NCBI RefSeq assembly: GCF_030730875.1
Contig: NZ_JAVAMA010000001.1
Span: forward strand, 62,001 to 126,000
DNA length: 64,000 nucleotides
Direction: 5' to 3'
Source: Sphingomonas sp. DG1-23
Lineage (GTDB): Bacteria; Pseudomonadota; Alphaproteobacteria; Sphingomonadales; Sphingomonadaceae
In this document: positions 56,290 to 63,161 of the stretch, in pieces
How the letters are laid out: each line of letters starts with the position of its first letter
Position numbering within the stretch: position 1 is the first letter of the stretch
Made by a program: the position numbers and the translations under genes
Notes under the pieces: model-generated
Seen by the model: only the letters and a program-made list of their open reading frames with translations
The model's database searches: none
Told to the model about the DNA's origin: nothing

Positions 56290-57207
56290 TTACGCCGCCA
56301 CCAGCTCCGCCCCCACTCGCGGCCGCAGCCCGAGCAAATGGCAGATCGCGTAGCTCAATTCGGCGCGGTTGAGCGTGTAGAAGTGGAATTGCCGCACGTC
56401 GCCGGCATAGAGCTTCCGGCACAATTCGGCCGCAAGCGTCGCCGCGACCAATTGCCGCGCAGCGGGATGCTCGTCGAGCCCCTCGAACAATTTGCCCATC
56501 CATGCCGGCACCGCGGTCCCGCACATCGCCGACATCCGCTGGACGCTGGCGAAATTCATCACCGGCATGATCCCCGGGACGATCTCGGCGGTGATCCCGG
56601 CCTTGGCCGCGTCGTCGCGGAAGCGGAAAAAGGTCTCGGGCTCGAAGAAGAACTGGGTGATCGCCCGCGTCGCGCCGGCATCGATCTTGGCCTTCAGATT
56701 GTCGAGATCGGCGGTCGCATTGGGCGAGTCCGGATGGCATTCGGGATAGGCCGCGACCGAGATCTCGAACGGATGCAGTTTCCGAAGCCCCGCCACCAGA
56801 TCGGCGGCATTCTCATATCCGCCGGGATGCGTCGCATATTTCTCGCCGGCGCGCGGCGGATCGCCGCGGAGCGCGACGATGTGCCGCACCCCCGCCGCCC
56901 AATATTCCTCGGCGACCTGGTCGATCTCTTCGCGCGTCGCCTCGACGCAGGTGAGGTGCGCCGCTGCGGGAATCGCGGTCTCGCGCGCGATCCGCGCAAC
57001 CGTGTTGTGCGTCCGCTCGCGCGTCGTCCCGCCCGCACCATAGGTCACGCTGACGAAGCGCGGCCCCAGCGGCGACAGCGTCTGAATCGATTCCCACAAG
57101 GTCTCTTCCATCTTCTCGCTCTTGGGCGGGAAGAATTCGAAGCTCACCTCGATGTCGCCGGCGACGTCCGCGAACAACGGCGCTGCCAGCGGGTCCACGA
57201 TGCTCAT
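56290..57207 (-). CDS. metF: 5,10-methylenetetrahydrofolate reductase
   Basis: Flavin-dependent reductase of 305 residues giving 5-methyltetrahydrofolate for methionine synthase. Family motifs: VSFEFFPPKSEKMEETLW, FVSVTYGAGGTTRERT, AAHLTCVEATREEI, HIVALRGDPP and ITQFFFEPETFFRF. ATG 57207 overlaps the regulator/methyltransferase stop by four bases (ATGA), which ties expression of the two. It is the second gene of the four-gene methionine operon. Confidence 0.96.
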   Translation of the reverse strand: MSIVDPLAAPLFADVAGDIEVSFEFFPPKSEKMEETLWESIQTLSPLGPRFVSVTYGAGGTTRERTHNTVARIARETAIPAAAHLTCVEATREEIDQVAEEYWAAGVRHIVALRGDPPRAGEKYATHPGGYENAADLVAGLRKLHPFEISVAAYPECHPDSPNATADLDNLKAKIDAGATRAITQFFFEPETFFRFRDDAAKAGITAEIVPGIMPVMNFASVQRMSAMCGTAVPAWMGKLFEGLDEHPAARQLVAATLAAELCRKLYAGDVRQFHFYTLNRAELSYAICHLLGLRPRVGAELVAA

Positions 57208-58157
57208 GCCGCTTTCACTTCCTTCGATTTCACCCCGGTCTTGCGACCGAGCCATAATTTGACGGTGAGCGCACCGCCCTCGAGCGTCTCGACCAGCACC
57301 GGGGCGAGCCCGGCATTGCCGAACCAGCCGAGGATCTGTTCGTCCGAGAAGCCCAGGCGGGTATGCGCGTCGCGCGAGCGCAGCTCCTCGCGGTCGTGCG
57401 GTGCGAAATCGACGATCAGCAGCCTTCCGCCGTCGCTCAGCACCCGCGCCGCCTCGCCGATCGCCGCGCCGGGCTGCTGCGCGAAATGGAGCACATGGTG
57501 CAATAGTGCCGCATCCGCCCCGCCATCGGCGAGCGGCAGCGCATAGAGATCGGCCTGGCGAAGCTCGGCATTGGCGAGCCCGCGCTCGGAAAGCTTGGCG
57601 CGCGCGAGCCGCAGCATCTCGGAAGAGCGATCGATCCCCAACGCATTTTCTGCGAGCGGCGCGAACAATTCGAGCATCCGCCCGGTGCCGGTGCCGATGT
57701 CGATCAGGCAGCCGAGCTTCGCATCGCCGAGCGCCTTCGCCATCGCCGCCTCGACTTCGCTGTCGGCGACATGGAGCGAGCGGATCGCGTCCCATTCGCC
57801 GGCATTGGCCTCGAACCATTCGGCTGCGGCGCTGGCCCGGTCGGCGCGCACTGCCGCCAGCCGCGCCTCGTCGGCGACGGTCCAGTGATCGGCCTCGCTC
57901 CAGCTGTCGAGCGCCGCGAGTATCGGCTGGACCTTGGCATGCGCGCCAAGAGCGACGAACACCCAGCTCCCTTCCTTGCGGCGTTCAACCAGCCCGGCAT
58001 CGCACAGGATCTTCACGTGCCGGCTGACCCGCGGCTGGCTCTGCCCGAGCACCTGCGCAAGCTCGCCCACCGACAGCTCCATCGCGCGCAGCAACGCGAC
58101 GATGCGCAGCCGGGTGGAATCGGCGAGGGCGCGGAAGATGGCGAGGGCCTGGACCAT
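57204..58157 (-). CDS. ArsR-family regulator fused to a SAM methyltransferase domain
   Basis: A 317-residue fusion. Residues ~1-85 are an ArsR winged helix (IFRALADSTRLRIVALLRAMEL, QSQPRVSRHVKILCDAGLVERRKEG). Residues ~115-300 are a class I methyltransferase with motif I LIDIGTGTGRMLEL and motif VLSDGGRLLIVDFAPHD. It heads the operon with metF and both metH genes and sits 10 bp from a 22-bp perfect palindrome. The likely role is a repressor whose methyltransferase-like domain senses S-adenosylmethionine or S-adenosylhomocysteine, in the manner of ArsR-type SahR/SamR regulators. Catalytic activity is untested. Confidence 0.85.
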   Translation of the reverse strand: MVQALAIFRALADSTRLRIVALLRAMELSVGELAQVLGQSQPRVSRHVKILCDAGLVERRKEGSWVFVALGAHAKVQPILAALDSWSEADHWTVADEARLAAVRADRASAAAEWFEANAGEWDAIRSLHVADSEVEAAMAKALGDAKLGCLIDIGTGTGRMLELFAPLAENALGIDRSSEMLRLARAKLSERGLANAELRQADLYALPLADGGADAALLHHVLHFAQQPGAAIGEAARVLSDGGRLLIVDFAPHDREELRSRDAHTRLGFSDEQILGWFGNAGLAPVLVETLEGGALTVKLWLGRKTGVKSKEVKAA

Positions 58158-58167
58158 GTCGGTTATA

Positions 58168-58189
58168 GATATAAAGATATCTTTATATC
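58168..58189. promoter_or_regulatory. Perfect 22-bp operator palindrome before the methionine operon
   Basis: GATATAAAGATATCTTTATATC, split as GATATAAAGAT and ATCTTTATATC, is perfectly self-complementary over 22 bases. It is strikingly AT-rich in a GC-rich genome and lies just upstream of the ArsR/methyltransferase start. Its form fits ArsR-family sites reported for methionine-cycle (SahR/SamR-type) regulators, so autoregulation of the whole operon is inferred. It could also affect the divergent lipoprotein gene at 58259. Confidence 0.85.
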
Positions 58190-58258
58190 AGGTCAACGCA
58201 GTTGCGCCGCCCGCTTCGGCTGATTAGCCCTCGCGAGACCGAACAAGAGGATGAACCC

Positions 58259-58501
58259 ATGCGCAAGACCCTGCTGCTCCTGCCCGTTGCCCTGCTCGCC
58301 GTCAGCGCGTGCAGCGGCGCGAAGAACGAGGCCGCGGAGGCAAACGAGACGATCAGCGGCGACAGCAACACGATGGGCGAAGCGGTCAGCGACGTGAACG
58401 CCGCCAATGCGGCCACCGAATCCGCCTTCACCGCGGCCGAGAATTCGTACGAAGGCAATGTCGCCGACGTCCCTGCCGTCGGCAACGAGATCGAGGAGTG
58501 A
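58259..58501 (+). CDS. Small lipoprotein 1
   Basis: An 80-residue protein with lipoprotein signal MRKTLLLLPVALLAVSAC and lipobox VSAC (Cys 18). The mature part is acidic and rich in Ala, Asn, Glu and Ser, with no hydrophobic stretch, so likely a disordered envelope-anchored chain. It contains DVNAANAATE, similar to DINAANAPQ at the end of the next small lipoprotein. AAGAGG lies about eight bases before ATG 58259. The stop overlaps the next start by one base. No family is recognised. Confidence 0.7.
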   Translation: MRKTLLLLPVALLAVSACSGAKNEAAEANETISGDSNTMGEAVSDVNAANAATESAFTAAENSYEGNVADVPAVGNEIEE

Positions 58502-58644
58502 TGCGCGGGCTGCCGCTGCTGCTTCTCCTTGCGCTCGCCGGCTGCCAGTCCGGCGACGATAGCGGCAGCAGCGCCGACGAGGCGCGCCAGCTCAACGCGG
58601 CGGCGGCGGCCACCGACATCAACGCCGCGAACGCACCGCAATGA
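58501..58644 (+). CDS. Small lipoprotein 2
   Basis: A 47-residue protein with signal MRGLPLLLLLALAGC (lipobox LAGC, Cys 15). The mature 33 residues are Ser/Asp/Ala/Asn-rich and end DINAANAPQ. It is locked between neighbours: one-base overlap with lipoprotein 1 and four-base overlap (ATGA) with the aldo/keto reductase, so translational coupling is likely. Function is unknown. Confidence 0.65.
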   Translation: MRGLPLLLLLALAGCQSGDDSGSSADEARQLNAAAAATDINAANAPQ

Positions 58645-59591
58645 GCAGCTTTCGCGAACTCGGCGCCAGCGGGCTGATGACGCCGCCGATGGTGCTCGGC
58701 GGCAACGTCTTCGGCTGGACCGCGGACAAGGCGGCCAGCTTCCGCATCCTCGATCGCTTCGTCGAAAGAGGCGGCACGATGATCGACACCGCCGACGTCT
58801 ATTCGGCCTGGGTTCCCGGCCATCAGGGCGGCGAATCGGAGACGATCATCGGCGAATGGCTGCGCTCTTCGGGCAAGCGCGACAAGGTGCTGATCGCGAC
58901 CAAGGTCGGCATGCTAGACGGCGAGGGCGGCAGCAAGCTCGCGCCGGCCCGCATCGCCGCTGCAGCCGAGGCCTCGCTGAAGCGGCTCGGGGTCGACACG
59001 ATCGACCTGTATTTCGCGCATCAGGACGACGAGGATGTTCGGCAAGAGGACGCGCTCGCCGCGTTCGACACGCTGATCCGGGCGGGCAAGCTCCGCGCGC
59101 TCGGCGCCTCGAACTTCCACGCCGCACGGCTCAAGTCGGCGCTCGACCTCGCCACGCGCGACGGCCTGCCGCATTATCGCGTGCTCCAGCCCGAATATAA
59201 CCTCGTCAGCCGCCACAAGTTCGAGGGCGAGCTCGAGGATCTGTGCGTCACGCACAATATCGGCGTGGTACCCTATTACGGTCTCGCCTCGGGCTTCCTC
59301 ACCGGTAAATATCGCAGCCACGCCGATCTCGGCAAAAGTGTCCGCGGCGGCCGGATGGCGGCGTTGCTCGAGGGCAAGGGCCAGAAGGTGCTCGAAGCGA
59401 TGGACGCGGTCGCCGCGGAAACCGGCGCCAGCCTCGCCCAGATCGCCCTCGCCTGGCTCGCCGCGCAGGACGGCGTGGTCGTCCCGATCGCCAGCGCGAC
59501 CTCGATCGAGCAACTCGACGAGCTGATCGGCGCATGGGATGTCGAACTGACCCGCGACCAGCTCGACCGGCTTGCGGCCGCCGGCGCCTGA
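58641..59591 (+). CDS. Aldo/keto reductase
   Basis: NADPH-dependent (beta/alpha)8 oxidoreductase of 316 residues. The tetrad is D49 and Y54 (MIDTADVYSAW), K88 (LIATKVGM) and H127 (YFAHQDDE). SNFHAARL and VVVPIASATSIEQLDEL form the coenzyme site. It resembles the YajO/Tas-type family used for various aldehydes and sugars; the natural substrate is unknown. It is translationally coupled to the upstream lipoprotein gene and followed by a palindromic repeat. Confidence 0.9.
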   Translation: MSSFRELGASGLMTPPMVLGGNVFGWTADKAASFRILDRFVERGGTMIDTADVYSAWVPGHQGGESETIIGEWLRSSGKRDKVLIATKVGMLDGEGGSKLAPARIAAAAEASLKRLGVDTIDLYFAHQDDEDVRQEDALAAFDTLIRAGKLRALGASNFHAARLKSALDLATRDGLPHYRVLQPEYNLVSRHKFEGELEDLCVTHNIGVVPYYGLASGFLTGKYRSHADLGKSVRGGRMAALLEGKGQKVLEAMDAVAAETGASLAQIALAWLAAQDGVVVPIASATSIEQLDELIGAWDVELTRDQLDRLAAAGA

Positions 59592-59596
59592 CCTGC

Positions 59597-59729
59597 CCCC
59601 TCTCCCGCTTGGGAGAGGGCCGGGGTGAGGGTTCAGCGGGAGTCCCTTTCGAGGATTCCGACCCACATGGCCGATTGCGCCAACCCTCACCCACCGCTGC
59701 GCCTCTCCCTCTCCCGCAAGCGGTAGAGG
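59597..59729. repeat. Palindromic repeat CCCTCTCCCGCTTGGGAGAGGG type
   Basis: Left module CCCTCTCCCGCTTGGGAGAG (59597) with GGCCGGGGTGAGGGTT; right part AACCCTCACCCACC, then CTCTCCCGCAAGCGG ending near 59729. The design is the same as at 54993-55108 with a longer, ~60-base core. It lies between the reductase and phosphatase genes. Confidence 0.8.
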
Positions 59730-59785
59730 GAACAGGCGCGGGCCTCCCCGCATTACCTCGCCATGCCGCGCACGAACCACTCCGC

Positions 59786-60556
59786 ATGACCACCGCCCGC
59801 TGGCCCAGCCGCCTCTGGCTCGTTCGCCATGGCCAGAGTGCCGGCAACGTCGCGCGCGATCTCGCGCATGCCTCGGGCGAGCACCGCATCGCGATCGAGG
59901 GCCGCGACGTCGACGTGCCGCTTTCCAGGCTCGGCTACGCCCAGGCCGATGCCCTCGGCCGCTGGTTTGCGCGCGGCGCGGGCAACGGCCGGCCCGACGT
60001 GATCCTCGCCAGTCCCTATGTCCGCGCCCGCGAGACCGCCCGGCGCTTCCGCGATGCGGGCGGCGCCGATCCCGACGAGACGATCTGCGCCGACGAGCGG
60101 CTGCGCGAGAAGGAATTCGGCATCCTCGACGGGCTCACCACCGCCGGCATCCGCGCGGTCCAGCCCGAACAGGCCGAATTCCGCCGCCTGCTCGGCAAAT
60201 TCTACCACCGTCCACCCGGCGGCGAGAGCTGGTGCGACGTGATCTTCCGGCTGCGCTCGCTGATGGACACGGTCTCGCTCCATTATGCCGCCCGCGAGGT
60301 GATGATCGTCGCGCATCAGGTCGTGGTTTTGTGCCTGCGCTACATCATCGAGAATCTGTCGGAGGAAGAGATCCTCGCGATCGACAAGAGCGGCGACGTC
60401 GCCAATTGCTCGATCACCGAATATGCCCATGATCCGGGCGCCGGGAAGGACGGCGGGCTCGTCCTCGTGCGCTACAACGTCACCGCGCCGGTCGACGAGG
60501 ATCCGGCCGCCGAGACCACGTCGGCGCCCGACGCGCTGGTCGCCCCGCGCGGATGA
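59786..60556 (+). CDS. Histidine phosphatase superfamily protein
   Basis: A 256-residue phosphoglycerate-mutase-like enzyme. The catalytic motif is R14-H15-G16 in LWLVRHGQSAGN; a second arginine is in SPYVRARETARRF, a glutamate in REKEFGILDG, and the second histidine in VMIVAHQVVV. These complete the RHG family active site. The substrate is unknown (broad small-molecule phosphatases are common). The C-terminal 30 residues are acidic and extra. The stop overlaps the NAD(P)HX dehydratase start by four bases. Confidence 0.88.
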   Translation: MTTARWPSRLWLVRHGQSAGNVARDLAHASGEHRIAIEGRDVDVPLSRLGYAQADALGRWFARGAGNGRPDVILASPYVRARETARRFRDAGGADPDETICADERLREKEFGILDGLTTAGIRAVQPEQAEFRRLLGKFYHRPPGGESWCDVIFRLRSLMDTVSLHYAAREVMIVAHQVVVLCLRYIIENLSEEEILAIDKSGDVANCSITEYAHDPGAGKDGGLVLVRYNVTAPVDEDPAAETTSAPDALVAPRG

Positions 60557-61431
60557 CGCCGCTCGACGCAAGCTGGCTCGCGGCGCATCCGCTGCCCGAG
60601 CCCGGCCCCGACACCGACAAGAATCGCCGCGGCCGAGTGCTCGTCGCCGGCGGTTCGGAAACCGTGCCCGGCGCGCTTCGCCTGACCGGCGAGGCCGCAC
60701 TCCGCGCCGGCGCAGGCAAGCTCCAGCTCGCCACCGTCGCGCGCGCGGCGATGCCGCTCGGCGTGCAGGTCCCCGAAGCCGCGGTCTTCGCGCTTCCCGC
60801 CAATCCCGCCGGCGAGCTCGGCGACGATGCCGGCACGCTATTGGCCGACCATCTCGAACGCTGCGACGCGCTGGTGCTCGGTCCGGGAATGGGCGCCGAA
60901 GCGCCGGCCAAAGCGATCCTGAAGCCGGTGGTCGCGAAACCCGATGCCACGCGCACGATGGTCCTCGACGCGGCGATACTCGCCGCCGCCGCGGACATGA
61001 CCGACGAAATCCGCGCGCATGACGGCCGCATCGTCCTTACCCCGCACCCCGGCGAGATGATCCGCCTGATGCGCTGCGATCCGGCGCGGATCCACGCCGA
61101 TCCCGCCGGCCTTGCGCAGGAAGGCGCCCGCCGGTTCAATGCCATCGTATTGCTCAAAGGCACGGAAACGTGGATCGCCTGCCCCGGCGAGGGATTGCTG
61201 CTTTATCCCGGCGGGGGACCCGGCCTCGCCACCGGTGGTTCGGGCGACGTCCTCGCCGGCATCATCGGCGGGCTGCTGGCACGCGGCGCGATGCCCCGCG
61301 TCGCCGCCGCATGGGGCGTATGGCTGCACGGCGAGGCGGGCCGCCGCCTCGCCGAGCGCATCGGCCCACTCGGCTTTCTCGGCCGCGAACTGCCGGGCGA
61401 AATTCCGGGGCTGCTCGCGGCGCCAAGCTAG
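60553..61431 (+). CDS. nnrD: ADP-dependent NAD(P)H-hydrate dehydratase
   Basis: Ribokinase-fold repair enzyme of 292 residues that restores NAD(P)H from its hydrated form. Motifs: KNRRGRVLVAGGSETVPGA, LVLGPGMGAEA, VLTPHPGEMIRLM and the catalytic ATGGSGDVLAGII. The usual epimerase domain, fused in many bacterial Nnr proteins, is absent, so the epimerase must be encoded elsewhere or be missing. ATGA overlap couples it to the phosphatase gene. Confidence 0.92.
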   Translation: MTPLDASWLAAHPLPEPGPDTDKNRRGRVLVAGGSETVPGALRLTGEAALRAGAGKLQLATVARAAMPLGVQVPEAAVFALPANPAGELGDDAGTLLADHLERCDALVLGPGMGAEAPAKAILKPVVAKPDATRTMVLDAAILAAAADMTDEIRAHDGRIVLTPHPGEMIRLMRCDPARIHADPAGLAQEGARRFNAIVLLKGTETWIACPGEGLLLYPGGGPGLATGGSGDVLAGIIGGLLARGAMPRVAAAWGVWLHGEAGRRLAERIGPLGFLGRELPGEIPGLLAAPS

Positions 61432-61447
61432 GTTCCCAACGCGCCAT

Positions 61448-61611
61448 CGTCATCCCGGAAGCCGATTTTCTTCAAATCTTCGATTTGATCAGAAAATCGG
61501 CTTCCGGGATCCACCGTGCGGCAAGCCTCCAGCGGCGCGGTGGATCCCGGACTGAAGGCTTTCCAGCGTAACCTGCGGTTGTCCGGGAAAACCTAAACAT
61601 CCGGGATGACG
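61448..61611. repeat. Compound palindromic repeat CGTCATCCCGG type, copy 2
   Basis: Outer ends CGTCATCCCGG (61448) and CCGGGATGACG (61601-61611) pair. The left half contains a perfect hairpin GAAGCCGATTTTCT/AGAAAATCGGCTTC. The right half, 61555-61611, is the inverse of 18340-18397 with few differences. Another hairpin, GGATCCACCG/CGGTGGATCC, lies in the middle. This appears to be two or three repeat units combined, between convergent genes. Confidence 0.85.
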
Positions 61612-61633
61612 AAAAGGCTAGACGAATCGAACC

Positions 61634-62038
61634 CTAAAGATAGCTCGTCACCGCAGGCGCGTTCCACCACGCATTGTTGCGCCCGTCGCTATATTTCACC
61701 GGCACCGCGGCGAGCTCCTCGTCGGTCGCGTCGTCGAGCGCGCCCAGCTGCACCGAGACGAAAGCCCCGCCGATCTCGGGCACGTCGCCCTGGCTGAACG
61801 GCGCGCAGCCGCAAGTGCGGCAGAAGCGATGGCTCCCCTGCCCCGTTCCGAACGAATAGTCGTTGAGCATTTCCGCGCCGCTGAGCAGCCGGAACGCCTC
61901 GGGCTTGAGCAAGGCGCCCCAGTTCCGCCGCTTGGTGCAGATCGAGCAATTGCATTTGCCGGTCTCGGCGGTGAGATCGATATCGGCCTCGAAGCGGATC
62001 GCGCCGCAGTGGCAGCTGCCATGATAAGTCTTTTGCAT
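61634..62038 (-). CDS. GFA/CENP-V-type zinc protein, second copy
   Basis: A 134-residue member of the GFA (Mss4-like) family. Zinc cysteines: GSCHCGAIRFEA, GKCNCSICTKR and RFCRTCGCAPFS. It differs strongly from the other GFA protein at 51833, so the two are not recent duplicates. It is divergent from a WYL-type regulator, with a 16-base inverted repeat in the 86-bp gap, so it is probably the regulator's target. Activity is unknown. Confidence 0.88.
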   Translation of the reverse strand: MQKTYHGSCHCGAIRFEADIDLTAETGKCNCSICTKRRNWGALLKPEAFRLLSGAEMLNDYSFGTGQGSHRFCRTCGCAPFSQGDVPEIGGAFVSVQLGALDDATDEELAAVPVKYSDGRNNAWWNAPAVTSYL

Positions 62039-62069
62039 CGTCTGTCTCCCTAGCTTGCGAGGATCGACT

Positions 62070-62113
62070 TACTGCCATGCTGCTGCCAGCATGGTGTCAG
62101 CAGCATGGCAGTA
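62070..62113. promoter_or_regulatory. 16-bp inverted repeat operator between GFA and YafY-type genes
   Basis: TACTGCCATGCTGCTG (62070-62085) and its exact complement CAGCAGCATGGCAGTA (62098-62113) are separated by 12 bases that contain another CAGCATGG. It ends 11 bases before the regulator start codon and would cover its ribosome binding site when bound or folded. A binding site for the adjacent WYL regulator is the simplest reading. Confidence 0.72.
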
Positions 62114-62124
62114 GGAAGCTTTCG

Positions 62125-62817
62125 ATGCGCAAGGCCGACCGCCTCTTCCAGATCGTCCAGATCCTCCGCCGCACCGGGCGGCCGGTGACCGCCGATGCAA
62201 TCGCGGAGGAACTCGAGACGTCGAAGCGCTCGGTCTATCGCGATGTCGCCGCGTTGATCGGTCAGCGCGTGCCGATCCGCGGCGAAGCGGGGATCGGCTA
62301 TGTGCTGGAAGGCGGCTTCGATCTGCCGCCGCTGATGTTGACCGCCGACGAGATCGACGCAGTGGCGCTGGGCGTCCAATGGGTCGCCGGCCATGCCGAT
62401 CCGGCGCTGGCCCGGGCGGCGCACGACGTGCTCGCCAAAGTGGCGGCGGTGCTGCCGGAGGAAATGCGCGACTTCCTTATAGACCCTTCCTCCCGCACGC
62501 CGCCCGCCTGGGACTCGGTTGCCGATCGCGTCGACGCCGCCGGGCTTCGCGGCGCGATCCGCGCGGCGCGCAAGATCGTCATTCGTTATACCGATCCCTC
62601 GGGTGCGGGGACCGAGCGCACGTTGTGGCCATTGGTGATCGGTTATCTGGATTCGGTCCGCGTGCTCATCGCATGGTGCGAACTCCGCAAGGATTTCCGT
62701 TCCTTCCGCCTCGATCGCATCGATACGGTGACCTATCTCGACGATCGCATCCCCAGCGATCCGGGCGCTTTGCGCCGGAAATGGCGCGCTTCTTTGAGCG
62801 CGCCCCACGCCAGCTGA
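62125..62817 (+). CDS. YafY-type HTH/WYL-domain transcriptional regulator
   Basis: A 230-residue regulator. The N-terminal HTH_11 domain (MRKADRLFQIVQILRRTGRP, ELETSKRSVYRDVAALIGQRVPI) is followed by a WYL ligand-binding domain (RAARKIVIRYTDPSGAGTER, LWPLVIGYLDSVRVLIAWCELRKDFRSFRLDRI). The WYL triad is replaced by other residues in part. ATG 62125 is chosen; the frame upstream crosses the inverted repeat. Divergent GFA protein is the presumed target. The ligand is unknown. Confidence 0.88.
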   Translation: MRKADRLFQIVQILRRTGRPVTADAIAEELETSKRSVYRDVAALIGQRVPIRGEAGIGYVLEGGFDLPPLMLTADEIDAVALGVQWVAGHADPALARAAHDVLAKVAAVLPEEMRDFLIDPSSRTPPAWDSVADRVDAAGLRGAIRAARKIVIRYTDPSGAGTERTLWPLVIGYLDSVRVLIAWCELRKDFRSFRLDRIDTVTYLDDRIPSDPGALRRKWRASLSAPHAS

Positions 62818-63161
62818 AGCATCGTCGGTGCGATTCGGCGCAACCCTCAATTCCGCGCCCGCCGCACGATTGATACCGGTATCATATTTGATATAATACT
62901 GATTTCTATGAAGTTTATTCCAATTCTCGGTGGTTGCTCGAAGGACATGTTGGCGCTACCATCATGCTACCGGTGTCTATACCGATATCGGTGATCGACG
63001 GCCGCAAAGGTCGCGAAACGAGGAGAGGCGAATCCCGGGTCCGCGGCGACGATGATCGCCGGCGCGTCGGGTACCGCGGCCGCGCCGCGCGCTCCTCCTC
63101 GCGGGCAAATCGCTGACGGGACGCCGCAAGGGATAGCGGCGCCCGGCCAACGGGAGGGGAA
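62818..63161 (+). promoter_or_regulatory. Upstream region of the sugar-type TonB receptor, with three LacI-like palindromes
   Basis: This 344-bp gap has an AT-rich part (62880-62940) and no gene. A perfect 14-bp palindrome TGATACCGGTATCA lies at 62871-62884. A degenerate copy, TGCTACCGGTGTCT, is at 62965-62978, and a perfect 12-bp palindrome ACCGATATCGGT at 62981-62992. The CG-centred form is typical of LacI-family operators. The ribosome binding site GGGAGGGGA is at 63152-63160. Confidence 0.65.
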
